Below the pieces are notes generated by a model. It ran no database searches and was not told where the DNA came from. It saw nothing but the letters and a program-made list of their open reading frames with translations. From NCBI RefSeq assembly GCF_029210375.1, contig NZ_JARGER010000023.1:62001-126000 (forward strand): a stretch of DNA of 64,000 nucleotides, in the 5' to 3' direction. The translations under genes were made by a program, and so were the position numbers. The DNA is from Nocardioides sp. YIM 152315. Its GTDB lineage: Bacteria; Actinomycetota; Actinomycetes; Propionibacteriales; Nocardioidaceae. Shown here one piece after another: positions 8,921 to 15,393 of the stretch. How positions within the stretch are numbered: the first letter of the stretch is position 1; each line of letters begins with the position of its first letter.

Positions 8921-9103
8921 ATGGAGGAGTTCGGGCTCCTCATGCTGTTGGGGGTGCGCGTGAGAGAAGTGAAGAACCTGGCCGAGGGGAGCGTCTGGCT
9001 CCCCGAAGATCGGCTGCTGTTCATCGACGCAGATCTGAGTCTGAGAGATCGACATCGGCTCGTCGATCTGCTGCTAGCGGATGCTGCGCGCGACGCGTCT
9101 TGA
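8921..9103 (+). CDS. Small protein, possibly a reduced ImmA/IrrE-like N-terminus
   Basis: 60 residues. The segment SVWLPEDRLLFIDADLSLRDR resembles the strand-rich region that precedes the HExxH helix in phage ImmA/IrrE-type proteases, but the protein stops without an HExxH motif. Its 3' end overlaps the 3' end of the repressor gene on the opposite strand by 83 bp. It could be a remnant of an anti-repressor/ImmA gene or a real small protein; a GTG at 8954 is another possible start. Function unknown. Confidence 0.45.
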   Translation: MEEFGLLMLLGVRVREVKNLAEGSVWLPEDRLLFIDADLSLRDRHRLVDLLLADAARDAS

Positions 9104-9500
9104 CGTCCACGTCGTCGTGCCTGGTGGGGGCGGTACCTCCGGGCTGCTGCTCGTCGTCATGTCCACCACCTCCCTCCTCTGTCTCGGCAGGCAGCATCGC
9201 CCGCACGACGGCGAGGATCGCGCGGCGCTGCTCCTCAGTGAGTTGTGAAGCCTCAGGCGGCAGCGACCAGTCGCCGTAGTCGCGTCGTGCGCTACCACGA
9301 AGCCTCAACACCTGGTTCCGGTCGCCACCAAAGAGCGCATCTCCTGCTCTGTTGATGGTCTCCGGGCTCGTCTTCCCCCCGGTCACCAGCCGATGCGCGG
9401 TGCCATGACTGACTCCGATCTTGGCCGCTAGATCGCGGTAGCTGTGGATGCCCTTCGGTGCCAGCAGCTCTCCCCACCGTCCGGGAAGTTCGTTGCTCAT
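9021..9500 (-). CDS. XRE-type helix-turn-helix repressor (lysogeny control)
   Basis: 159 residues with an N-terminal helix-turn-helix (about residues 19-50: YRDLAAKIGVSHGTAHRLVTGGK) and a charged, Gly/His/Asp-rich C-terminus. It is the only leftward gene in the control region and is divergent from a Cro-like gene, as expected for an immunity repressor. The start codon overlaps a TGTCTAAC operator-like half-site (9500-9507), suggesting autoregulation. GGAAGG lies about 9 nt upstream of the ATG. Confidence 0.75.
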   Translation of the reverse strand: MSNELPGRWGELLAPKGIHSYRDLAAKIGVSHGTAHRLVTGGKTSPETINRAGDALFGGDRNQVLRLRGSARRDYGDWSLPPEASQLTEEQRRAILAVVRAMLPAETEEGGGGHDDEQQPGGTAPTRHDDVDVKTRRAQHPLAADRRADVDLSDSDLRR

Positions 9501-9697
9501 GTCTAACAGCCTTCCGCCGCATTCCGTCTCGCGTCCACCCCGACGTTAGACGATCCGTCTCACGATTCCATGGCTGTGATTCGCTCGCTGAGCGCGAATC
9601 TGAGCCGATTGCGACTTGTGTCGTTAGACGGCACCGGCTAATCTTGTCTCACGTCTTGCAGAACGTGAGACACTGTGTCTAAGGTTCAGGAGTCCCA
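9501..9697. promoter_or_regulatory. Divergent control region with repeated operator half-sites and a rightward promoter
   Basis: The 197-bp gap between repressor and Cro-like genes. Half-sites related to GT(T/G)AGACG recur: 9500-9507, a dyad at 9545-9563 (GTTAGACG-ATC-CGTCTCAC), 9623-9630, a perfect 9-bp dyad GTCTCACGT-N8-ACGTGAGAC at 9646-9671, and 9676-9682. A plausible rightward promoter is TTGTGT (9616-9621), 17 bp, TAATCT (9639-9644), with a half-site inside its spacer and the 9646 dyad over the expected transcription start. This fits operator-controlled early transcription. Confidence 0.6.
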
Positions 9698-9958
9698 ATG
9701 AAGCGCAGTCCCTGGAGGTTCGAGGTGCGAGTCGTAGACCGCAGGATCCTTGAGCACTACATCAAGTTCCGCGGGCTCTCCTATGCCAAGCTGGCCGCCA
9801 AGGTCGGCTGCTCCAAGGCCACGATCGGCCACCTCGTCAGTGGCCATGTGAAGGTCACACGCCCAGAGTGGGCCAAGGCGATCGAAAGGGAGCTGGACGC
9901 CCCCACGGGGTCGTTGTTCGCGCCCAAGGTGTCTCGCGTATCGGAGAACGCGGCATGA
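9698..9958 (+). CDS. Cro-like XRE helix-turn-helix protein
   Basis: 86 residues with a helix-turn-helix around residues 27-50 (LSYAKLAAKVGCSKATIGHLVSG), as in small phage Cro/excision control proteins. AGGAG lies 7 nt upstream of the ATG. First gene of the rightward early operon; its stop overlaps the next start (ATGA at 9955). Probably competes with the leftward repressor at the operators. Confidence 0.75.
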   Translation: MKRSPWRFEVRVVDRRILEHYIKFRGLSYAKLAAKVGCSKATIGHLVSGHVKVTRPEWAKAIERELDAPTGSLFAPKVSRVSENAA

Positions 9959-10161
9959 GCACCGCGCTGCCGCGCCTGGCGTACACCCGCAAGGAGGCCG
10001 CTGAGATGTGCGGCGTCTCCGAGGACACGCTCCGCCGCGCCAAGAACAGGGGCGCGCTCAAGGCGAAGCGGCTGACCGAGGACGAGGAGCGCAAGGGCGG
10101 CAAGGAGCTCTATACCCGCGCCGCTCTCGAGGCGTGGCTCGAAGGGCTGGCGGACGCGTGA
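9955..10161 (+). CDS. MerR-like helix-turn-helix protein, candidate excisionase
   Basis: 68 residues. The winged-helix motif YTRKEAAEMCGVSEDTLRRAKNRG (about residues 9-32) followed by a lysine-rich wing and LYTRAALEAWLE is the excisionase/MerR-type (HTH_17) pattern. Size, position next to the switch and the presence of a tyrosine integrase make it the best Xis candidate, but helix-turn-helix regulators of this type also act only as transcription factors. Coupled by ATGA overlap to both neighbours. Confidence 0.65.
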   Translation: MSTALPRLAYTRKEAAEMCGVSEDTLRRAKNRGALKAKRLTEDEERKGGKELYTRAALEAWLEGLADA

Positions 10162-10600
10162 TGAGCGCCCACAGTCACTCCGGCCACGTGTACTTCGCAG
10201 CCTGTGGCAAGTACGTCAAGATCGGCTTCACGTCGCATCCACCAGCGAAGCGCATCGCCTCACTGCCGGGCCGAGTCAAGGTGCCAGCCGACTTCGACCG
10301 AGCCGACACGATCTGGCTGATGCACTCGATCCTGGATGCATCATGCGGGACGAGTCCCGCCTTCATGGCCTCTTCCTTCGCCATCACGCAGAAGGCGAGT
10401 GGTTCAACCTCACGCCGGCCTTCCTCGAGCAGCTCACAGGTCTCGAGTACGTGACGTATCGCGAGGAGCGCCTGGCGTTTCGGCGTGCGCGGGCAGACCT
10501 GCGCCGGATGGGGATCAACGCCTACTCGCGACCTTGGGGTGGCAAGCCGGGCCACGGACCGATCGGACTCCGGCTGCTCGATGAGGCGAGTGCCTCATGA
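10161..10600 (+). pseudogene. T5orf172/Mug113-type domain protein split by a frameshift
   Basis: Frame 1 (from ATG 10161) encodes the GHVYFAACGKYVKIGFTSHP start of the domain, then loses similarity after WLMHSI. The second half, ESRLHGLFLRHHAEGEWFNLTP, continues in another frame (ATG 10343 to stop 10600). Reading ATC then CCT by adding one C near 10331 joins the halves into one protein of about 146 residues. Both ends overlap neighbours by ATGA, supporting a single ancestral gene. A one-base deletion, a sequencing error or a -1 shift could explain it. The domain belongs to the GIY-YIG-like superfamily and may act on nucleic acid. Confidence 0.7.
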
Positions 10601-10842
10601 GCAGCATGGACGCCTACTACGAGCGCGGCAACACGGCCCGCGCCTCCATCGTCGGCTTCCTCCACGCGAACGCCGCCGAGCTCCGCGACCTCGGCTTCAC
10701 CCCCGGCGGTCACGACTGGCCCCTCATGGCGGTCTGCGACGAGTGCGCCGCCCTGGTGCCGTACAAGGCCGCCGAGCTGATCGACCCGTGCAGGTACGCC
10801 CGGAAGCACCGCGAGAAGTGCCCAAGAAAGGCAACGTCATGA
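10597..10842 (+). CDS. Small Cys-containing phage protein
   Basis: 81 residues, ATG overlapping the previous stop. The C-terminal half carries CDEC, then C, then H-x3-C (CDECAALVP...DPCRYARKHREKC), a spacing that could bind zinc. No family recognised. Part of the coupled early operon. Confidence 0.6.
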   Translation: MSSMDAYYERGNTARASIVGFLHANAAELRDLGFTPGGHDWPLMAVCDECAALVPYKAAELIDPCRYARKHREKCPRKATS

Positions 10843-10940
10843 CCTACGGACATGGCCCCGAGATCGCCGCCCAACTCGCCGCATGGCTCCCTGAAGCCTG
10901 GGCCGAGATCCACGCAGACGCTGAGGCGGCGGACCGATGA
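10839..10940 (+). CDS. 33-residue acidic early protein
   Basis: A tiny frame bounded by ATGA overlaps on both sides (starts in the stop of 10597-10842, stops in the start of 10937-11284). It contains a probable amphipathic helix (EIAAQLAAWLPEAWAEI). The coupling is the only evidence that it is a gene; no function recognised. Confidence 0.5.
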   Translation: MTYGHGPEIAAQLAAWLPEAWAEIHADAEAADR

Positions 10941-11284
10941 GCGCGCCCACCTGGTCCGCCGTCGACGAAGCCACCGCCTCCCTGCTCGACCTCATCGACG
11001 CAGACTGGCGCCCGTTCGCAGAGGCCGACCGCAACACGATCGCCGCCGCCATCCGTGACGACGCGCGCTTCCACAGCGGTCAGGTCCACCCGAACCGTGT
11101 CCGCGACGCCCTCGCCGCGCTCCCCGTGTTCAAGCAGCCGAAGCCGACGCGCGTGGGGCCGACGTACCGCGCGATGACGCTGGCGGGCTACCTCGAGGTC
11201 GACGGCTGGGACGTGTCTGACGACTCGCGCGGCAAGAACGCGGGCAAGCCGATTCGGCTCTACCGCTGGGTGGGTGCGTCGTGA
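10937..11284 (+). CDS. Hypothetical early phage protein
   Basis: 115 residues, mostly alpha-helical with a winged-helix-like end (TYRAMTLAGYLEVDGWDVSDDSRGKNAGKPIRLYRW). Fold and position would suit a DNA-binding protein but no family is recognised. ATGA/GTGA overlaps with both neighbours. Confidence 0.65.
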   Translation: MSAPTWSAVDEATASLLDLIDADWRPFAEADRNTIAAAIRDDARFHSGQVHPNRVRDALAALPVFKQPKPTRVGPTYRAMTLAGYLEVDGWDVSDDSRGKNAGKPIRLYRWVGAS

Positions 11285-11526
11285 GCGGCGAGCAGGGGCG
11301 GAAGTTCGGCTGGCAGCAGCAGCCTCGGCCGATCCTCCAGCAGCCTCCCAAGTGCCCACACATTGGGTTGCTGTTCGCATCGGTCGGTGTCGCCTTGCAC
11401 GACCCGGGTCATGAGTGGGTCTGCGGCTGCGGTCAGGTCTTCGTGGTCGTCTCCGATGGCGGACAGAACAAGCGGCTCGTTCCCGACTGGCGAGACCGCT
11501 CCGCACAGACCGGCCCGCAGTCATGA
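11281..11526 (+). CDS. Small protein with CPH / CGC zinc-like motif
   Basis: 81 residues, GTG start inside the previous stop. KCPHIGLLF and WVCGCGQVF provide Cys/His residues spaced like a minimal zinc ribbon. Gln-rich N-terminus. Function unknown. Confidence 0.55.
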   Translation: MSGEQGRKFGWQQQPRPILQQPPKCPHIGLLFASVGVALHDPGHEWVCGCGQVFVVVSDGGQNKRLVPDWRDRSAQTGPQS

Positions 11527-11699
11527 CGCGCCGCACCTACCGAGGCAAGACCGCCGACCACATGGCCGGTCGGCTCGCGTGGTTCGACGGCCAGTGCTGG
11601 GTGTGCGACCGGCCGATCCACCAGCTGTCGTCGCAGGTCGTGCTGCGGCGCGGCGAGTGGATCCACACGACCTGTGCGTCGGGAGCCTCCGATGAGTGA
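11523..11699 (+). CDS. Small CxxC zinc-knuckle protein
   Basis: 58 residues starting at ATG 11523, which overlaps the previous stop. CWVCDRP followed by HTTC near the C-terminus looks like a C2HC zinc knuckle. ATGA-type coupling with the next gene. Function unknown. Confidence 0.6.
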   Translation: MTRRTYRGKTADHMAGRLAWFDGQCWVCDRPIHQLSSQVVLRRGEWIHTTCASGASDE

Positions 11700-11802
11700 C
11701 CTCGCCGACCGCCGCATCGGTCGCCTGCTGCTCGCGACAACCGCATGGCTCGTGATCGCCGCCTGCCTCGTCGCGGCGGTGCTCCAACTGCCGCCGCCCT
11801 AG
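11692..11802 (+). CDS. 36-residue single-pass membrane peptide
   Basis: ATG 11692 to TAG 11800-11802. Short charged N-terminus (MSDLADRRIGR), then a hydrophobic helix LLLATTAWLVIAACLVAAVL and a Pro-rich end. Overlaps the previous gene by 8 bp. Could be a membrane-acting early peptide; function unknown. Confidence 0.5.
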   Translation: MSDLADRRIGRLLLATTAWLVIAACLVAAVLQLPPP

Positions 11803-11934
11803 AGCCGGGCGGTCCCGGTTGGCGCGTGGGGCTGCGCGTCACGTCAGGCCGGGACCGTCCTGAGACATGAAGAGAGGCCAGCGCATCGACCCGACGAAGG
11901 CAAGCGCTGGCCCCAACGGAAGGAAGTGTTCCAC

Positions 11935-12066
11935 ATGGGAGACATCGGAAAGCCCATTCGCGAAGGCGAGTGCGAGCCGCTCACCTTGCCAGCAGCCCCC
12001 GAGACGACCCCGGCGCCGACTCCGGTCCCCGCGCCCGAGCCTGCAAAGGAGCCGGAGCATGTCTGA
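11935..12066 (+). CDS. 43-residue Pro/Glu-rich peptide
   Basis: ATG 11935 preceded by AAGGAAG at a suitable distance. Sequence pattern: MGDIGKPIREGECEPLTLP, then a Pro/Ala/Glu-rich tail. It overlaps the next gene's ATG by 8 bp. The GKPI(R/K) start with a Pro-rich acidic tail recurs in short proteins of actinobacterial mobile elements (from memory, not searched). Function unknown. Confidence 0.6.
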   Translation: MGDIGKPIREGECEPLTLPAAPETTPAPTPVPAPEPAKEPEHV

Positions 12067-12769
12067 CTTCTCCGATCGCGAGTTCCATGTCGGGAGTCTC
12101 GTCGGTCTGCGTGCGTTCTCGGTCGACTCACTCGGGCGGCTGAATGGTCCATCGCAGGGCGGCATCTTCAAGCCCGGCGTGAACGAGGCCGAGTGCAAGA
12201 CCGACCCGTACACCAAAGCACTCGCCGCCCAGTTGGCGCAGGTGGAGGCTCGCCTCTACGGACTGGAGCAAGTCGAAGCCAAGCGGGGCAAGAAGGCGAA
12301 GCGTGGCGAGTTGAGCACAGCCGCCGTCGGTCTCCGCGAGGCGACCAAGCCGAAGCACACGCTCGCTGGGCTCGGCTGCAAGTGCGGGTTTTACGCCTAC
12401 TTCGACGGCATGAACGACTACCTGAGGACCGGTCGGGTCGCCGCCGTGGTCGAGGGCTTCGGCGTCTACACGCTCGGCACTCGCGGCTTCCGAACCTCCA
12501 AGGCCCGTCTGCTCGCGCTGATTCAGCCCGAGATGGGCAGTTCGGAGAGTTACCTCAGTGTCTTGGCCTTCACGCCAACATTCGGCCGCACCCCGCCGTC
12601 GACCGTCGACTCCATGACCCCGCTGCTCTGGTCCTACGTCCAGCGCAACTACCCCGACGTGCCGGTCTTCGCCAGCCAGGACGAGGCGCTCGCCGAGTAC
12701 CCGCTGTTCCAGCCCGAGGCACCGACGCCGGACACGGATCCCGACTTCTGGACGAGGAGCGCGTCATGA
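12059..12769 (+). CDS. Conserved actinobacterial mobile-element protein
   Basis: 236 residues from ATG 12059; the frame is open further upstream but overlaps the Pro-rich peptide gene and is Arg/Pro/Ser shadow sequence there. Core motifs: LAGLGCKCGFYAYFDG, VVEGFGVYTLGTRGFR and SKARLLAL. I recall similar proteins in actinobacterial prophages and integrative elements as hypothetical proteins. No catalytic motif evident. Confidence 0.7.
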   Translation: MSDFSDREFHVGSLVGLRAFSVDSLGRLNGPSQGGIFKPGVNEAECKTDPYTKALAAQLAQVEARLYGLEQVEAKRGKKAKRGELSTAAVGLREATKPKHTLAGLGCKCGFYAYFDGMNDYLRTGRVAAVVEGFGVYTLGTRGFRTSKARLLALIQPEMGSSESYLSVLAFTPTFGRTPPSTVDSMTPLLWSYVQRNYPDVPVFASQDEALAEYPLFQPEAPTPDTDPDFWTRSAS

Positions 12770-12924
12770 CCCTCCGCCACCTCGCCCAAGTCACCGCCGA
12801 CGAACTCGAGCAGATCGCGTTCGACAACCCCGGCGCCGCCATCGAGACCACCACTGACCGCGCCTACCTGCGAGTGGGCTGCGTGACGTATGTGGCCGAA
12901 CTGACGGCGGAAGCGCCATGCTGA
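12766..12924 (+). CDS. Small hypothetical early protein
   Basis: 52 residues from ATG 12766 (ATGA overlap with the previous gene) to 12924. Predicted helix then beta hairpin (DRAYLRVGCVTYVAEL). Nothing recognised beyond its place in the coupled operon. Confidence 0.5.
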   Translation: MTLRHLAQVTADELEQIAFDNPGAAIETTTDRAYLRVGCVTYVAELTAEAPC

Positions 12925-13328
12925 CCGCCGCCGACCTCTGGGCCGTCATGGTCGTCGCCGTCATCGTCATCGCCGCGCTCACCGCGTGGTGCCTCGTCTC
13001 CGCGTTCCTCGCCGTCCTCTACTGCCGCGTCATGCACGCCCGCAACGAGGCCGACGCGCAGACCGCCGCTGACTTCGGTGAGCCAAGCCGCGATGAGGTC
13101 GAAGCCGGTTTCGATGGCCCGCGTGCGATGTGGGGACCGCTCAATGACGCAGCAGCAGACGCCGACTGGGCAGTCATGCTCGCGGCGGTCAGCCTGACGC
13201 CTGAGCAGGTCGCCACCGACTACCAGCGGACACGGCTCGCGATGCGCATGGACAGCATCCGTCGCTTCATGGCCATCGAGCGCGAGGTGGCGGCGTTCCG
13301 GGACGAGCTCGACCGGGAGGCGTCGTGA
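12918..13328 (+). CDS. Membrane-anchored hypothetical protein
   Basis: 136 residues. An N-terminal TM helix (about residues 8-35, VMVVAVIVIAALTAWCLVSAFLAVLY) is followed by a soluble, helical, charged domain. Overlaps both neighbours. Could place an early function at the membrane, e.g. exclusion, but no evidence beyond topology. Confidence 0.6.
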   Translation: MLTAADLWAVMVVAVIVIAALTAWCLVSAFLAVLYCRVMHARNEADAQTAADFGEPSRDEVEAGFDGPRAMWGPLNDAAADADWAVMLAAVSLTPEQVATDYQRTRLAMRMDSIRRFMAIEREVAAFRDELDREAS

Positions 13329-13660
13329 GCCGACCAGCACACATCGCGCCGCTAGACGCCGCGCTGGACGAGCACATGTCAGCCCTCGTTGAGGCCGAAC
13401 GCCGACAGGTCGAGGTTCACGAGAAGCACGCGGAATTCCTTCGCCTGCACGCCGAGTCGATGGCCGAGGTCAAGGCGGCGCAGGAGGCCCGGTCGAACGC
13501 CTACTACGGGGCGAAGTCCTGCGAGGGGGCGATCCGCAAACTGGGCTACTGCGTTCTGGGGACCGTCGGGAGTGAAGCGAGCCGCCTCGACGGGCACCCC
13601 GGCGACTTCCGCAACCCGGTCACACCTCCCGCACAGACGGGCGGTGGCGACGATGCCTGA
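13325..13660 (+). CDS. Coiled-coil hypothetical protein
   Basis: 111 residues; GTG start overlapping the previous stop. Residues 10-65 form a heptad-like helix rich in Glu/Ala/Lys (EAERRQVEVHEKHAEFLRLH). Pro/Gly-rich tail. Function unknown. Confidence 0.55.
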   Translation: MSRPAHIAPLDAALDEHMSALVEAERRQVEVHEKHAEFLRLHAESMAEVKAAQEARSNAYYGAKSCEGAIRKLGYCVLGTVGSEASRLDGHPGDFRNPVTPPAQTGGGDDA

Positions 13661-13793
13661 CTACACCTGCATCGGCTGCAAGCGCGTCGTGGACACCGAC
13701 CTCGAGCCCGGCCCCGACGGACGACGCTGCCCTGACTGCGCGCGGCGGGCTGATGCCGAGTTCGCGGAGTGGGTGGCGGAGGGGTGGTCATGA
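13653..13793 (+). CDS. 46-residue zinc-ribbon protein
   Basis: ATG 13653 to 13793. Two CxxC pairs (YTCIGCKRVV ... RRCPDCARRA) 23 residues apart form a classical four-Cys zinc ribbon. Coupled by overlap to the RecE-like gene. Possibly a DNA- or RNA-polymerase-interacting micro-protein (inference from the fold only). Confidence 0.65.
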   Translation: MPDYTCIGCKRVVDTDLEPGPDGRRCPDCARRADAEFAEWVAEGWS

Positions 13794-14656
13794 AGATCAC
13801 GAAGCCGGGTCTCTACCCCGACGTGTCCGACGACACCTACCACAGTGACCCTGTTCCGGACGGCTCGCTGTCGAGCACGTTCGCGCGGCTGTTGACCGAG
13901 CACGTCCCGGCCAAGGCGTTCGCACTCCGGCGTGACCGCAAGCCGACCAAGGCGATGAACCTCGGCAAGGCGGCGCACCGCCACGCACTCGGCGCCGGCC
14001 CCGAGCTGATCGTCTGGCAGCACGACGGACGCACCAAGGCAGGCAAGGCCGAGCGCGCTGCCTACGCCGACCAGATCGCCGCCGAGGTCGTCGTCGCAGT
14101 CAGCGAGGACGAGCGCGACCAGATCATCGGCATGGCTGAGGCACTGCGCGCACACCCCTACGTCGCCGCGGTCCTCAACGACGCCGACGCCGAGGTCTCC
14201 GGCTTCTGGCAGGAGGGCGGCGTCTGGATGCGGGCGCGCTACGACACGCTCGACACCTCTCGCGCCCACGACTACAAGACCTGCCAGGACGCGAGCCGTC
14301 GCGGGTTCTCCAAGGCCATGGCGCGCTTCGGCTACCACCAGCAGGCCGAGTTCTACCAGCGCGGGCTGACTGCGCTCGGACACCCGGCAGCCGCGCAGCC
14401 AATGCGGTTCATCTGCCAAGAGGTCACCGCGCCCTACCTCGTGCAGGTCCACACGCCCGACGCCGAAGCCATCGAGCTCGCGCGTCAACTCAACGACCGC
14501 GCCATCCGCATCTACGCCGAGAGCGTCGCGTCTGGCACATGGGGCGGCTACCCGGAACTCATCGCCGAGCCGTCACCGCTGCCCGCCTTCTACTACTTCG
14601 AACACGACGACGTGCTGCCCGATGCGTGGCGCGCGCTCGACGACATGGAGGTCTGA
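13790..14656 (+). CDS. RecE-like PD-(D/E)XK exonuclease
   Basis: 288 residues from ATG 13790. MNLGKAAHRHAL (GxxxH) followed by RARYDTL and HDYKTCQDAS supplies the Asp...(D/E)xK catalytic core of the exonuclease VIII (RecE, DUF3799-like) family; further His/Tyr/Gln residues (FGYHQQAEFY) fit motif QxxxY. It resects double-stranded DNA ends for phage recombination. The next gene is the likely annealing/ssDNA partner. Confidence 0.8.
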   Translation: MKITKPGLYPDVSDDTYHSDPVPDGSLSSTFARLLTEHVPAKAFALRRDRKPTKAMNLGKAAHRHALGAGPELIVWQHDGRTKAGKAERAAYADQIAAEVVVAVSEDERDQIIGMAEALRAHPYVAAVLNDADAEVSGFWQEGGVWMRARYDTLDTSRAHDYKTCQDASRRGFSKAMARFGYHQQAEFYQRGLTALGHPAAAQPMRFICQEVTAPYLVQVHTPDAEAIELARQLNDRAIRIYAESVASGTWGGYPELIAEPSPLPAFYYFEHDDVLPDAWRALDDMEV

Positions 14657-14659
14657 CCC

Positions 14660-15229
14660 ATGCTCGACATGACAGAGTCGATTGCGCCGCGATCCGACCA
14701 GATGAACGCCGAAGACCTGCTCTCCGGTCCGCGCACCTTCACCATCGCCGAGGTCACGAAGGGGAACGCCGAGCAGCCGTTCAACTTCCACCTCGCCGAG
14801 TTCCCGCACGGTCGCCCGTTCAAGCCGTCCAAGACCGTGCGGCGGCTGATGGTGCAGGCGTGGGGCAAGGACGCGAGCACCTACGTCGGGAAGCGCATGA
14901 CGCTCTACCGCGACCCCGAGGTGACGTTCGGCAAGGACAAGCCGGGCGGCATCCGCGTGAGCCACATGTCCGACCTGCCCGACGGCAAGGCGCTGACGAT
15001 CTGGCTGACCGTCACGCGTGGCAAGCGGGCGGCGTACACCGTCGAGCCGCTCCCCGACCACGCGCGTACCGCCACACCCGTCGACGAGGAGACCGTCGCG
15101 CGCATCGCCGACCTCCGCGCCGAGTGGCACGAAGCAGACGCCGACCGACGCAAGACGATCGAGACCGAGGTTGCCGAGTTGCAGCAGCCGACCGCCGAGG
15201 ATGCGTTCCCCGAGGGCGGTGCGTCATGA
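14660..15229 (+). CDS. Recombination-associated phage protein (possible ssDNA-binding/annealing partner)
   Basis: 189 residues. FTIAEVTKG, FNFHLAEFP, RPFKPSKTVRRLMVQAWG and TLYRDPEVTFGKDKPGGIRVSHMS form a beta-rich domain reminiscent of an OB-fold, then a helical acidic tail. Its place right after the RecE-like nuclease is where phages carry RecT/Erf/SSB-type partners. No RecT or Erf signature is visible, so the function is inferred from context. Confidence 0.55.
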   Translation: MLDMTESIAPRSDQMNAEDLLSGPRTFTIAEVTKGNAEQPFNFHLAEFPHGRPFKPSKTVRRLMVQAWGKDASTYVGKRMTLYRDPEVTFGKDKPGGIRVSHMSDLPDGKALTIWLTVTRGKRAAYTVEPLPDHARTATPVDEETVARIADLRAEWHEADADRRKTIETEVAELQQPTAEDAFPEGGAS

Positions 15230-15393
15230 ACCCACCACCCGCCATCAGCCCCGACGTCTACGCCCGCCCCTTCCGCAAGGACCGGCCGACGTTGCGCGAC
15301 TGGCCCATCGCGGCGGCCGAGTTGCTGGCGCGACGTCCGGAGCTGCTGGGCGTCGGGGTGACGGGGGCGCTTGAGGCGGTGGTGTCGTGCTGA
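15226..15393 (+). CDS. Small hypothetical protein upstream of methyltransferase
   Basis: 55 residues, ATG 15226 overlapping the previous stop; its end overlaps the methyltransferase start. Mostly helical (RDWPIAAAELLARRPELLG). No family recognised. Confidence 0.5.
   Translation: MNPPPAISPDVYARPFRKDRPTLRDWPIAAAELLARRPELLGVGVTGALEAVVSC

Noticed and set aside
9104..9697. Rightward frames antisense to the repressor
   Set aside because: No ribosome binding sites or motifs; the leftward HTH protein accounts for the region.
11867..12058. N-terminal extension of the 12059 gene
   Set aside because: The extension is Arg/Pro/Ser-rich shadow sequence overlapping a better small gene (11935-12066) with its own Shine-Dalgarno.
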